This document shows positions 25,738 through 35,992 of a stretch of DNA of 64,000 nt, in pieces; the first letter of the stretch is position 1, and every line of letters begins with the position of its first letter. Below the pieces are notes generated by a model. That model was not told the DNA's origin, searched no databases, and saw only the letters and a program-made list of their open reading frames with translations. The position numbers and the translations under genes were made by a program. This DNA comes from Dendrobium chrysotoxum (Eukaryota > Streptophyta > Magnoliopsida > Asparagales > Orchidaceae). The stretch covers positions 35,284,446 through 35,348,445 of the forward strand of contig CM034315.1 of NCBI GenBank assembly GCA_019925795.1, given 5' to 3'.

Positions 25738-25943
25738 TTCACTCATAATAAATATTATGAAATAAACTTGAAGTCTTCAGTAGTCTGGAGTGTGAATTTC
25801 CTGAAAAATATGTTAGTACACACAAAAAAAAAACTCCAATATTTGTTAGGAGAAGAATAAAACAAACAATAAGCTTTTGTAATCATCAAAAACAACTTAT
25901 ATCAGAATTCACTTGAAAGAATAGATTTGCACAAATCATAATA
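25738..25943 (-). repeat. 5' LTR of element A, distal 206 bp
   Basis: Resumes exactly where 13972 stopped, aligned to 4399-4604 of the 3' LTR, and ends CATAATA (expected CATAACA). Confidence 0.9.
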
Positions 25944-25948
25944 GTATT
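25944..25948. repeat. Right target-site duplication of element A
   Basis: GTATT, against ATATT at 2986-2990. Downstream the C linker resumes (FNKSNNSGGS), matching A and B DES.NSGG. Confidence 0.7.
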
Positions 25949-25949
25949 C

Positions 25950-26980
25950 AATAAATCTAATAATTCTGGAGGGTCTATGGTGGAAGAAGAAGAAGTAGTA
26001 GAAATTACCTAAGGAGTAGAATCTATAAATCTAGAGGAAATGGCAGAGCCTAAAAATATATTGCCTAGAGAATAGAGATATTCTTCAAGTCATCCTAAAG
26101 AAATGATCTTAAGAGAACCATCTGAAGGTGTTAAAATGATGTATAGACTTAGAAAAGAAGTAAACCACTCTGCTTTCATCTCAATTACTAAACCCATAAA
26201 TATAAATCAAGCCCTATCTGATAAATTTGGATCCTAGCCATATAAGAAGAGTTAAATATATTTATAAGGAATGATGTTTGAGAGCTAGTTAAAAGACCTA
26301 AGAACTAGAGTGTGGTTGGAACTAAAAGGGTTTTCAAAAATAAAATGAATGATTCTCTTATAGTGGTGAGAAATAAAGCAAGATTAGTGGCTAAGGGGTA
26401 TAATCAGGTAAATAGAATTAACTTTAAAGATACCTTTGCCCCTGTAGCTAGATTAGAAATAATTAAGGTGCTACTAGCCTTTACCTATTTTAAGGGATTC
26501 AAACTGTACCAAACAGATGTCAAGAGTGCCTTTCTGAATGGGGTAAGATGTGTATGTTGAACAATCCCCAGGCTTTGAAAACTTATAATTTCTTAATCAT
26601 ATATTCAAATTAAAAAAGGCATAATATTGACTAAAACAAGCACCTAGGGCATGGTATGAAAGACTAAGCATATTCCTACAAGAAAGAACCATTGTGAAGG
26701 GGAGCATAAACACCACCCTATTTCTGAAAAAGGTAAGAGATGAGCTACTGATTGTCCAAATCTATGTTGATGATATTCTGTTTGGATCTTCTCATAAAAA
26801 TCTTTGTAATGAGTTTTCAAAAATAATGAGTAAGAAATTTAAGATGAGTATGATGGGTGAACTAACCTACTTTCTTTGATTTAGTATAAGGTAAAAGGAT
26901 GATGAAACTTTCCTTAGTCAATCAAAGTATATTAAGTACATCCTTAAGAAATATAAAATGGATGATCAGATAAACATTTT
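25950..26980 (+). pseudogene. pol: Element C pol fragment: linker and reverse transcriptase
   Basis: Linker motifs SSHPKEMILREPSEGV and LRKEVNHSAFISI are followed by RT: VFKNKMNDSLIVVRNKARLV, DTFAPVARLEIIKVLLAF, YQTDVKSAFLNGV, AWYERLSIFLQE and the box QIYVDDILFGSS with both Asp intact (26755-26790). Then YFL-stop-FSIR-stop-KDDETFLSQSKYI; the second stop is at the same Gln position as in A and B. Homology ends near 26975, before RNase H. Confidence 0.85.
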
Positions 26981-27204
26981 TGACCGATCGTCTAACCGAA
27001 TTGATTGCACCACATCATCCTTTATAATCTCAAGATCGCCCAATATGATATGGCCAATTCTATTTAAATAGCCAAAATCTTTGAATTTCTTCACATCATT
27101 CCAAATCTTTAACTCCCTACTTCTCTCTTGAACCTTTCCTTCTTGAAATTATTGGTGAAAAATGGTCTCAATAACTAGTGGGTAGTTCCTCTCAATAAAT
27201 TATT

Positions 27205-28227
27205 AACCCTAACTTCACTGAGGCTACTGATAAAGAAGCCTATCAGCGGTACAAAACTGCGGCGATTACACCATTTAAAATTATAAACCATGGAGTTTTG
27301 AACTTCCAGGTACTCAATCCATTTACCCACACCACTCTTGGCTTCATCCTCATACTTGCCTATCCCTACAATTCAGAACTTCTTTTTGAATTTTTTGCCA
27401 TCCTTCACATTAATAGTAAGGGTACTACCCTCTAATCTTATGTTAATAGAAGGCCTGTTGAAATCACTTATCAGGACTTCCATAAGTTCCTCCACCTCTC
27501 CATAATTGGTGAGAAAGTTCACCATGTAGCTTATTATATTGAGTATAATTGGACACAAGAAAATATTATTCTTAGGGAATCCAATGTTAACTATCACATA
27601 CCATATGTCAACACTTTAGTTTTGGATGCCTGAATCATCCAACACATACTTAGAAAATCCATCATTCCTAAAGATGGTGATAGGATAAATATTACTCCTG
27701 CTCTTTCTCTTGTAACCTACTTTATTATGGCTCAAATTAATTTCAATGATGTTGACCTTATAATTCACTATCTTGAAAATCTGACCGTCATTAGAGATTT
27801 CAGCCCTAAGAGACAACCCAATCTAGCCTTAGGCCATCTCATTGCCTTTGTCCTAGAATCCAAGTATGACTTTTAATACCCTGCACCACTAGATCATCTT
27901 CCAATTTTTTATTCTAATAGCTCTTTCCATGTTCTTCAAAGTGCAACTCATCGCTATGCTCACTATCATGACCGTGAACTAGAAGAACAAGAGGGAGGTC
28001 CAACACTGATACATGCACCCACATCGATAAACTAATAGGCTCAGTATGATGCACTGGTTCAAAGATTTGATCATCAGGAGGCTAGATTTGATAGCTACTT
28101 AGAACAGCAGTAGTAATAGGATGACTAGGATATGGCCAAGTTTAGGGAGCAGTTTGCTTCCATTCAACGCTTCTTTCAGCCACCACCACCACCACTGCAA
28201 CCTGATCAGGATCCTTCCTTTTTCTAG
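27205..28227 (+). pseudogene. Element C extra ORF (homologue of the A and B downstream ORFs)
   Basis: One plus frame with no indel runs from NPNFTEATDKEAYQRYKTAA (27205) to a TAG at 28225-28227, with several stops (for example TGA 27631). Blocks shared with A and B: AYQRY, IIQHILRKSIIPKDGD, VTYFIMA, LALGHLIAFVLESKYDF, QRFDHQEARFDSYLEQQ and a PPPPPLQ tail. The N-terminal part before 27205 is unclear. Identity to A and B looks low, yet the order of domains is kept. Confidence 0.7.
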
Positions 28228-28558
28228 TTTATCTGTTTATTTGTTTTGTTTGTTCCAGTATTTATGTTATTCTTTAGTTCTGTACTTTGTGATATCTTTT
28301 CTATATGCCATTTGCTCTTCCATTGTTTCTCTTTTTTGTGATGTCAAAAGGGACAGCAGTAGTTTGTTGTTAATCACTTCCATATTCTATTTTAATGAAG
28401 TTTGTTTCATGTTTACTATTTTAAATTCAAAATAATAATAATAATAATAAATAATAAATATAAAATATGCTTACTTTTAAAATTTCATCTTCAAAGGGGG
28501 AGTTTTAGAAAATGCCAAAAGGCTTTGAAATTTTTTAACAACAATGTTTGTCATCATC
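28228..28558 (+). other. 3' untranslated region of element C
   Basis: T-rich non-coding DNA with an AATAATAATAA microsatellite near 28430-28455 and a GGGGGAG tract at 28495-28502 that may be a secondary polypurine tract. No gene is seen. Confidence 0.5.
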
Positions 28559-28572
28559 AAAAAGGGGGAGAT
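28559..28572 (+). promoter_or_regulatory. Polypurine tract of element C
   Basis: AAAAAGGGGGAGAT directly before the LTR start TGTTGCAAATC. It is the typical Sirevirus PPT form. Confidence 0.85.
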
Positions 28573-30147
28573 TGTTGCAAATCAAGGTCCAAGGACTATA
28601 ATCTTGATGATAACAAACATTATTATCTTCTTATCACTATTATGATTACATATATATTTTGTTGCCCAGTTCACTAACATTTCAGGTCCATAAGTCTACT
28701 AGTATGATTTATATAGTACTGAATGATCTGTTAAAATAAGAAATCCTAATTAGGGCACCTAAGCTAATCAAGTTTAACTAAGCCAATTATACTGGACGAT
28801 GTAGATCATACAGGATGATCAGATATAATCAGCAAAGTAACCGCCAATCACAATTTAGGTAATATTTTAAATGATCAAATTTGGTCTGATCTTACAAAAT
28901 GATATACATCGTACGAGATGATATTGGATAATCATGCCTAAATTAATCCAATAATTAGGGGACTAATTATGGTTAAATTGATCAATCATATCATACTGGA
29001 TGATCGGAGATGATCGTACTGTAGACCAGATCCTTATATGGTATGATATTTAATCGTTAACCATTGTACAGGATGAAAAACCATAATATTTTAACTAATC
29101 ATCATGGATGATACCCCTTCTTCATACTACATAAACTGATTGTTGTATGGGATGATATTTAATTATCGGTTATAGTACTGGATGATTAATACATACTCAT
29201 GAACTAATTGTCTAGCATAATCGCATGATCATATTAGACGATCCATACAAATACTTGAACTAATCGTCCAAACCAATGCAATTCATACTGGCTAAATGTG
29301 TTATTTTGTACTAATCGCATAGGACGATCTTACAATCACACTGGACGATCTTTGATGGCAAATAAAAAATTAGGGCTTCTTTTAAAATTCTCTATCTAAG
29401 CTCTCATATGGTATTGAGAGAAATCTTTTACTATTGAATTGATTTGAGAGAGAGCGTAGAGAAGGAAGAGAGAGCTTGGGAGAGAGAGAGAGAGAGAGAT
29501 CCTTATGGGGGGAGTTATGAGGGATTCAAAAAGCTTGCTCCAAGCAAGGCTTCCACTATTTTCTTCAAGCTACTTTCCTGGTTCCTTGGTGGCTCTGTGG
29601 GAGACTTTCATCAGCATCAGATCCAGGTTCTTTGCCTGCTCCAGGAGGGGGTAAAAGAATGCCAAGGTTCTCTGCCTACTCTAGGAGGGAGTAAAAGGAT
29701 TCCAAGGCTCTCTGTCTACTCCAGGAGGGAGTAAAATGATTTCAAGGTTCTCTGCCTACTCTAGGAGGGAGTAAAAGGATTTCCAGGTTCTCTACCTACT
29801 CTAAAAGGGAGTAAAAGGATTCAAGGTACTCTGCCTTATCGGGTCAGTGGAATGATTTTGTAAGGGCTTCTCCACCTTACTGTGGGGGAAAAAGGAGAGA
29901 CATTGCTTTTAATGCAATACCTAGAAAGGGGGTTTCCAAGGAGTGGATGTAGGTCAGGTTGACCAAACCACAATAAATTATGGTGTGTTCATTCTGATTT
30001 TTTTTTTTTTGCATTTTATTTTTATTTTAATTATCTGCTTGGGCGAAAACTCTAACCTTTTTATTATGAATTTAATTTGCTTCCATATCAAGTTATAAAA
30101 AGATTTTTCATTTTTTTAAAGAATTTTTTAAAATTATCAATTCACCC

Positions 30148-30181
<34 letters not shown>

Positions 30182-30235
30182 TCGGTAAACCTCAGGACTA
30201 GTTTTTTAGGGTTTAACAACCCTCACTAACTTTCA
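28573..30235 (+). repeat. 3' LTR of element C
   Basis: 1663 bp, TGTTGC ... CTTTCA. Near its end it carries the same blocks as the A and B LTRs: a tandem array of about 45-bp units (GGTTCTCTGCCTACTC core, 29622-29830), GAGTGGATGTAGGTC, and CAATTCACCC followed by a C run. Upstream are many GTACTGGATGATC-type motifs. Only this LTR of C lies in the window. Confidence 0.88.
30149..30179. repeat. Homopolymer of 31 C in the LTR of element C
   Basis: Lies where A and B have four to six C (CACCC(C)nTCTTGG). Either a microsatellite expansion or a sequencing artefact. Confidence 0.9.
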
Positions 30236-30240
30236 GTAGG
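30236..30240. repeat. Right target-site duplication of element C (unpaired here)
   Basis: GTAGG would be the 5-bp duplication; its partner lies left of the window. Confidence 0.4.
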
Positions 30241-32200
30241 CATGCCACCTAAATTTATATAGTAATGGTTAGGATGGGTATCATATAGGTGGGTAACCTC
30301 TAGAAAGGTACTCAGCCTCAATTATAAAAAGAGTACAGGAGATAGGGTTCCCTTGTCTGATACCATGAGAGAATTTAAAGAAACCATTACTTTTGCCATT
30401 AGTAATAATAGAAAAGTAAGAACGTTCAATACAATTTTAAATATAACTAATAAAGATAGAGTTAAAACCAAATAGATGCAAGATGTGATACAAATATTTC
30501 TAGTTAATATTATTATAAGCATTAGCAATATCTAACTTTAAAATAATGTTCCCACCTCTAACAACGGATGTTATCAGTAATAGTTTTACCTTTAACAAAG
30601 CCTGTTTGTTAAGGAGAAATGATTTTAGAAAGTAAAGGGGACAGATGATTCATAAAATTTTTTTAAATAAGTTTACTAAAGAAAGAATATATACTAATAG
30701 GATGAAAGTCATCCAATTTATTAGCAGAAACCTTCCTAGGAATAAGCACAATAGAAGTACTAGAAAAAAAAACTTAGGAATAGCATTATCATTAAAGAAA
30801 TGCAAAATAGTAGCATATAAATCATCATAAATAATATCCACAATTTTTGAAAAAAAATTGTAGTAAAATCATCAAGGTCAGCCATAGAATAAACATTCAT
30901 AGAAAAAATAATCTTCTTAAAGTCCTCCAAGGAAGGAACTAAAGTAAGAGTGTTGTTATCCTCATTGATGATGCAAGGAATAAGATTAGGGAGATCAATA
31001 GGGATAGGTTTAAAATTTCTATTAAATATTTTAATAAAATGATTAACAGCTGACTTAGCAATTCCTCCTCATCCTCAATAATGGACCCATCATGAAGATC
31101 AATTTTATGGATAACACTATTAGCTCTATTCTTCTTCACCAAAGAATGAAAATATTTAATATTATTATCCCCTTAAATAAAATATTTGGAAGTTGATTTT
31201 TGTTTTCAATAAGCCTCCACCTGCTCTTGAAATTTAAATAGGGAATTCTTAGCCTCTTTCTGTTTACTAAAATTTCCATCAGAAGGATTATTTTGGCAAT
31301 TAAGCTCATAAGAATTAACTTTCACCTCAGTAGCTAAAATATTAGCAAAAATATTTTTGAAAACATTTCTATTCCACCAACTAATTTTATATTTAAGCCT
31401 TTTGAGTTTGAACCACAATCTACTCATACCAACTATATTATTATCAGGATGCAGAGGAGCCTCCCAATTCTCTATGACCACATCATTAAAAGAGTTATCT
31501 AATAGCCACATATTTTGAAATATGAAAGTAGGAGAAGAGCCATACTGCCTATAATTAATACTAATAAGAAAGGGAGAATGATCAGAGAAAGTTTTACTTA
31601 AGTGCTCAATAAAGGTGTTATTACAAGAGTTAATCCACAACTCATTAAAAAGCACATGATCTAACCGTTGCCACATATTACCACGATTCTAAGTAAAGGG
31701 ATTATTGGTGAAACCAATATCAACTAGATTACATTCCATTATCATGCTATTGAAATCTTCCATTGAATTAATAAATAAGGCTAGAACCACCAATCCTCTA
31801 AGAAGGATTATAAATAGTATTAAAATCACCACCAACTAACCAAGGAGATTTAATTAAATCACTAAAATCAATAAGCTGATCACAAAGAACTCTTTTTAAA
31901 AAATGAGAGGACGAAGCATAAATAAGGGATGCATAGAATTGAAACTGCATAAACTCAATTTTACAATGCAAAACATGAGTGAAATCACCAATTATATCAA
32001 TTACAACCAAAATTTTCCAAAAAATCCAAATTTTGTTGGAAACATTAGCCACACTGTGATTGAAACCAAGGGACCAACCCATCTCATCAAGCATGGAAAC
32101 AAAAATAATAGGTTCAAGTAAAGCAAGAAAATAAACATTATGAATACGTCATAATAATTAATCTACTAACGAATTAATTTGTAATTTATTAAAAGTTTGA
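30236..32200 (-). pseudogene. LINE E ORF2: endonuclease and N-terminal half of reverse transcriptase (broken)
   Basis: On the minus strand the endonuclease remnant reads LLALLEPI-like then PWLVGGDFNTIYNPS (31800-32094) and FSDHSPFL (31580-31610). The linker is WWNRNVFKNIF near 31370. RT blocks follow: QTGFVKGKTITDNI (about 30600), KLDIANAYNNINW (about 30520), FSIITNGKSNGFFKFSHGIR and RQGNPIS (about 30360). The catalytic second Asp pair would lie left of the C insertion. Stops and frameshifts are common; the WNIRG start of the endonuclease seems lost. Confidence 0.8.
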
Positions 32201-32220
32201 GATTGGGTACTTCTAGGAGA

Positions 32221-32952
32221 CTACACATTCAAGTTTTTCATTTTCTTACTTTTCTTGCTTTTAATAGTATTGAAACCATGCTCTTCATAAATAGAATCTT
32301 TAATAGCACTATCATTAGCATAAGCATTATCATTGATAGGAGAAAAGGCCTTACCATATATGTCATTACCCTTATGCTGCAAATCATTAGCATTCTCTAG
32401 GCCAATATCACCCTCGACCATACCATTGTCATTACATTGCATTACATTGTCAATTCCCAGGCTAATAGCTTTCTCGGCCATCCCTTCTTCCATGCTCCCC
32501 TCCGAAACATTATCATGTTCATTCATAATTGTTTGAGATGGAATGTTATTAGTACATTCACCATTATTCACTAATAAATCCAAATCAGAAAAGTTTGTGT
32601 TAATATCACATGGCAAATAAGATGAATTTGACATGTATTTTGTCTAAAAATAATAGCCACCATTTATTCATCCACATTATATAAACCATTAGTGACGTGA
32701 TTATCAGGTTCTAACATAACATAAGATGGAACATTATTCCCTCCCTAAACCAAAGAGGGAACATCCAATTCACCAATATTCCCTCCAGCATAGCCGATCT
32801 CCTTAGGCACATCAGGTTCACCATTCACTATAGAGTGACGATGATCAGCAAGGTTCTCCTAAGATGAATTTCCCACCACAAGCATTTCCTGCACTAGGTT
32901 AGTAATCTCATGAGAATGTAAAATATTTTTTCCCTTAGAGTCCTTAGACATT
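32221..32952 (-). pseudogene. LINE E ORF1, C-terminal region (broken)
   Basis: Minus frame from MSKDSKGKNILHSHEITN (about 32950) with TAG and TAA stops, ending FNTIKSKKSKKMKNLNV at 32221. The lysine-rich S-K-K-S-K-K ending followed closely by the endonuclease is typical of plant L1 elements in which ORF1 and ORF2 are adjacent or fused. No DUF4283 or zinc knuckle is seen upstream. Confidence 0.55.
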
Positions 32953-33288
32953 TCCTTTTGGTTACGTAATTATTTTTTCAAGAAATGCAAATTGCATTAA
33001 AACAGGAAAAACTATAACAAGCTAGAAAGAAAAAAATCTAATAAGCTTCCCTTTCCTCACATTCGGGAAGGAAGCATTATTGAAAAACAAATAAAGCAAA
33101 CTAAAATTGTATTTACAATAAAGAGATTATGATAATGGAAATGAGATCCACTACTCCTCACTTTGAACCAATTGGGGTGTTGGGGACACCACATTTTAAA
33201 CAACAAAATAGGTTGGTTAGTATCCTAGAGTTCCCAATTAGCTAAAAAATAAAAAATAGGAAGAGTCTCAAATTCCATTATTCTAATT
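32953..33288. other. AT-rich region without recognised gene
   Basis: Contains an A-rich GAAAGAAAAAAATC stretch. On the minus strand it can be read with stops as a continuation of the frame at 33289-33780. No domain is recognised. Confidence 0.4.
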
Positions 33289-33780
33289 TCATAATGCAAA
33301 AAACAAACAAAGCTGATAACCTAAATTCCCAAGTGGCCATATTGCCACCTCTTCTCCACTAGAAAAAGACCTCTTGACATTCTTTTGGCATATAAGCTCA
33401 AACGCAATTTTTGAAGCCATATGAAAAAATAAGCACTTCTTAGCTTCATCAGCTCCTGTACCCAAAATCTTCGCTTCCATGAAGCCTACTATAAGCAAGC
33501 CTTGAACTTCAAAGTACAAAACAATAAAATCCATTAGCTTTGGTGGGATGGAATCCCACTTCAATCCATCAACATAACATTTAGGTAGTCCCAAACTTCC
33601 TTGAACAATCCAATCAACCAAACAATCATCCTTAGATGATCCACTAAGTGACAAGAAAAAAACTATAATAACCCCAGTATTCGAAACTGAATCCTTGTGA
33701 AACATTAAATTTACTTCCTTAAATGGATGACATCGATTATGCCACGTCGCCTCCCACGGTTCGAAATGCTGCTTGTTCAA
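33289..33780 (-). CDS. Unrecognised open frame, 163 codons, protein-like composition
   Basis: I do not recognise this product. The frame contains SLSGSSKDDCLVDWIVQGSL, YVDGLKWDSIPPKLMDFIVL, GFMEAKILGTGADEAKKCLF and SSGEEVAIWPLGNLGYQLC. Its amino-acid composition looks like a real, partly hydrophobic protein rather than random AT-rich translation, and it is on the same strand as LINE E. It may be part of an unknown repeat or a gene fragment. No start context, signal peptide or motif supports a function. Confidence 0.3.
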   Translation of the reverse strand: MNKQHFEPWEATWHNRCHPFKEVNLMFHKDSVSNTGVIIVFFLSLSGSSKDDCLVDWIVQGSLGLPKCYVDGLKWDSIPPKLMDFIVLYFEVQGLLIVGFMEAKILGTGADEAKKCLFFHMASKIAFELICQKNVKRSFSSGEEVAIWPLGNLGYQLCLFFAL

Positions 33781-35880
33781 ACTGTAGCAACTTCATGCAT
33801 GTAATTATGTTGATTTGGGCCATCCGATTGGCTGATCAGACAACTCAAATTAACTGGTTTAATTTAGTTCAAATTGAACTTAACATTCAAATGCCCATAA
33901 CTTTTGATCCAACCATCCAAATATGATGAAATTTAAAAGAGGACTATGATACCCTAAACTTTTAATCCCTAAAGTTTGAAGGCTCCATGCAATAAGATCT
34001 TTGTGAAAATTGAATTTGAATTTAAAACTTCAAATGAGGATAATTCACTAACTAGTAGATGGATTTGCGAGAACTTGGACTATGAAATTCATGAAAGATC
34101 CTCTTAAACTTCCTAGAAGCCTCCAAGAGCTAATTTGCATTGGATCAGAAGATGGATTTGAATTATCATTTATCTCTCCTTTTTTCTTTCTCTCTTGCTG
34201 GTTCAAGGTTTTCTTGAACTGAGGAAGGTAGGGAGAAGCTATGGAGTATTTGAGGAGCTTGCTATTAGGCTAGGGAATCAATTTGATCAACCCTTTTCTC
34301 AAGGGAAGAGGGGGTATTTATAGGAGAGAGAAAATATAATGGAGGGCTTGGATCTTGCCACCTAAGCCAAGGCCAACAACCATTTCAGTTAAGGACAAAC
34401 CAAGATGATTCAAGAGAAGGTTCCGGAGTGTTTGAAAGCATGGTTTATTATTGGGGAAGTTATGGTTGAACCAATGATTAGAGAGAGGTAGTTTTAGAGA
34501 ATCTTGACACATCAATAAATGAGGTGGCATGAGCTTGACATGAGCTATAGGAGGAATGTTTTAGAGCTAATTCAATATAATGGTTGGGTCTCCATGCATG
34601 TAATTTGATTTAAAGGGATAAATGGGTAATTTGGTAAACCTAGGTTGACTTGGTCAATCAGGGTTGACTAGAGCTTAAGATTTGGTTCAATGCACTCCAA
34701 GTCATATTTTTGATATGATGAGGAGGTTGCATAGCTTGGTTTGATTGAGCCATATTGAGGTTTAAGAAAAGTTCAGTTTCTAGGGTTTAGAATTTTAGGG
34801 TTTTTTGGTTAGTCATGATCAACCAAGGTTCAATGTTAGTTTAATGCATCATACAAATGATCATAATGTCCAATAAGTTTGGAGAGACCTTCAAGGTCAA
34901 AAATCATAATATGTCATATTTAGCAACATATGTTATAAATATTTGAAGGTTTTACATCCTATAAAAATATTTTGAGTTTTAGGGGTTAAGGATCTAGAAA
35001 TACCTTCAAACTGAAATGGTTGACCTTAGGGATATGCCTAGTCAACATGCAAGTGCTAGATTATAAATCCAAGGTCATCAGGTCAGGTTTCATGGTGATG
35101 GAAATTTCTCTAAAAAAAGGTTATCAAATAAAGGGTTTTGAGTTTAGTTCAACAATAGATTTTGGAGTTTTGGATTATCCATTAATTTATTCACTAGATT
35201 GGATTTAGATTTAATTTAATCAATTATTCAAGAGGATTTAGAGTTTGAAATGCTCAAATCATTGAAAGTCATCGATGATCATCAAAAATTGAACATGTAA
35301 TAAGCTAATTATAACTAGGGATTGTCAACTGATGAATTGTTCTTGATTTAGATTTAGATTTTAAATTGATTAATCGAGGTTAATGATTGATTGAATTTTA
35401 GCTCTACAATGACCAAATCATTGATAATCATTTGGTGATTCTCAAAAGGTAGATCGGATGATCAAAAGACAATCATGGACGATTGTCAAGTTATGGTTTC
35501 ACGTGTCAATGATCAAGGTACTATGCCAATGCATAATACAGAGTTTTATTTTAGGATTTGAAGCATGGTTTAATGATTGATCTATGGAGATTGATGTTTG
35601 ATATAGGGAAAATGACCTCATTCAAAAATGAAGTCAACATTTAGTTTTTCTAATTTTTGTAAGGGGACTTTCTATTTCTGAATCAAATAATAAGTGCTCC
35701 TTACTAGATCTACCAATCATACAATAATGTTTCAACAACTAAAAAATACAAATTAAATAATCAAATAGAATATTTTTTGAATTTTTCAAAAATTTTAGTA
35801 AAAATAATAATAATATCAGATATAAGTGAGTCTAAATATGCACTTGTTTCAATAATATAGTTTAAAATTATAATACGCGT
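33781..35880. other. Unassigned AT-rich DNA
   Basis: About 2.1 kb with no reading frame of substance. Motifs such as GGTTGACTAGAGCTTAAG and several TGATCATC repeats look like old LTR or intergenic DNA. I see no promoter, tRNA or inverted-repeat boundary. Confidence 0.4.
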
Positions 35881-35884
35881 GTTA

Positions 35885-35904
35885 GTTCCTCGGCAACGAT
35901 GCAA
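35885..35904 (-). promoter_or_regulatory. Decayed Gypsy-type primer binding site motif
   Basis: The plus strand reads GTTCCTCGGCAACGATGCAA, matching at 16 of 20 positions the reverse complement of the common plant Gypsy PBS (TGGCGCCGTTGCCGGGGAAC); it is followed by AAACTTGATGCG as usual in Athila/Tat-type elements. This suggests a minus-strand element whose LTR lies to the right. Confidence 0.45.
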
Positions 35905-35992
35905 AAAACTTGATGCGAGATGGTGAGAGGTTAATTGTGAGCTAATGTATAAAACTCATTGAATTTGAAATACACTTATGTTTTTTTTATTT

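Larger units (their letters stand above)
2991..25943 (-). mobile_element. Copia element A (Sirevirus-like), interrupted by element B
   Basis: This is a full-length minus-strand Ty1/Copia element. In transcription order it has a 5' LTR (25943 to 12568, split by B), a PBS for initiator tRNA-Met, gag, protease, integrase, RT and RNase H, an extra downstream ORF, a PPT and a 3' LTR (4604 to 2991). The long gag with a C-terminal coiled region, the extra ORF after pol and the AAAAAGNGGGAGA-type PPT suit the Sirevirus lineage. All genes are broken. The two LTRs differ at roughly one position in ten by eye, mostly transitions, so the insertion is old. Confidence 0.92.
25949..30235 (+). mobile_element. 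Copia element C (Sirevirus-like), 3' part
   Basis: Plus-strand relative of A and B. Present here are the integrase-RT linker, RT, an extra-ORF homologue, PPT and 3' LTR. RNase H is missing (deletion near 26980). The rest (5' LTR, gag, protease, integrase) lies left of the window beyond LINE L, apart from 2966-2990. It is the host of A and L, and itself sits in LINE E. Confidence 0.88.
30236..32952 (-). mobile_element. LINE E, L1-type fragment, cut by element C
   Basis: A distinct family from LINE L by sequence (different ORF1 end, different RT). It is the oldest layer of the nest; the rest is expected left of the window. Confidence 0.75.

Noticed and set aside
30322..30841. Small hydrophobic frames within LINE E as genes
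   Set aside because: Out-of-frame shadows of the RT; the real frame gives NAYNNINW and RQGNPIS.
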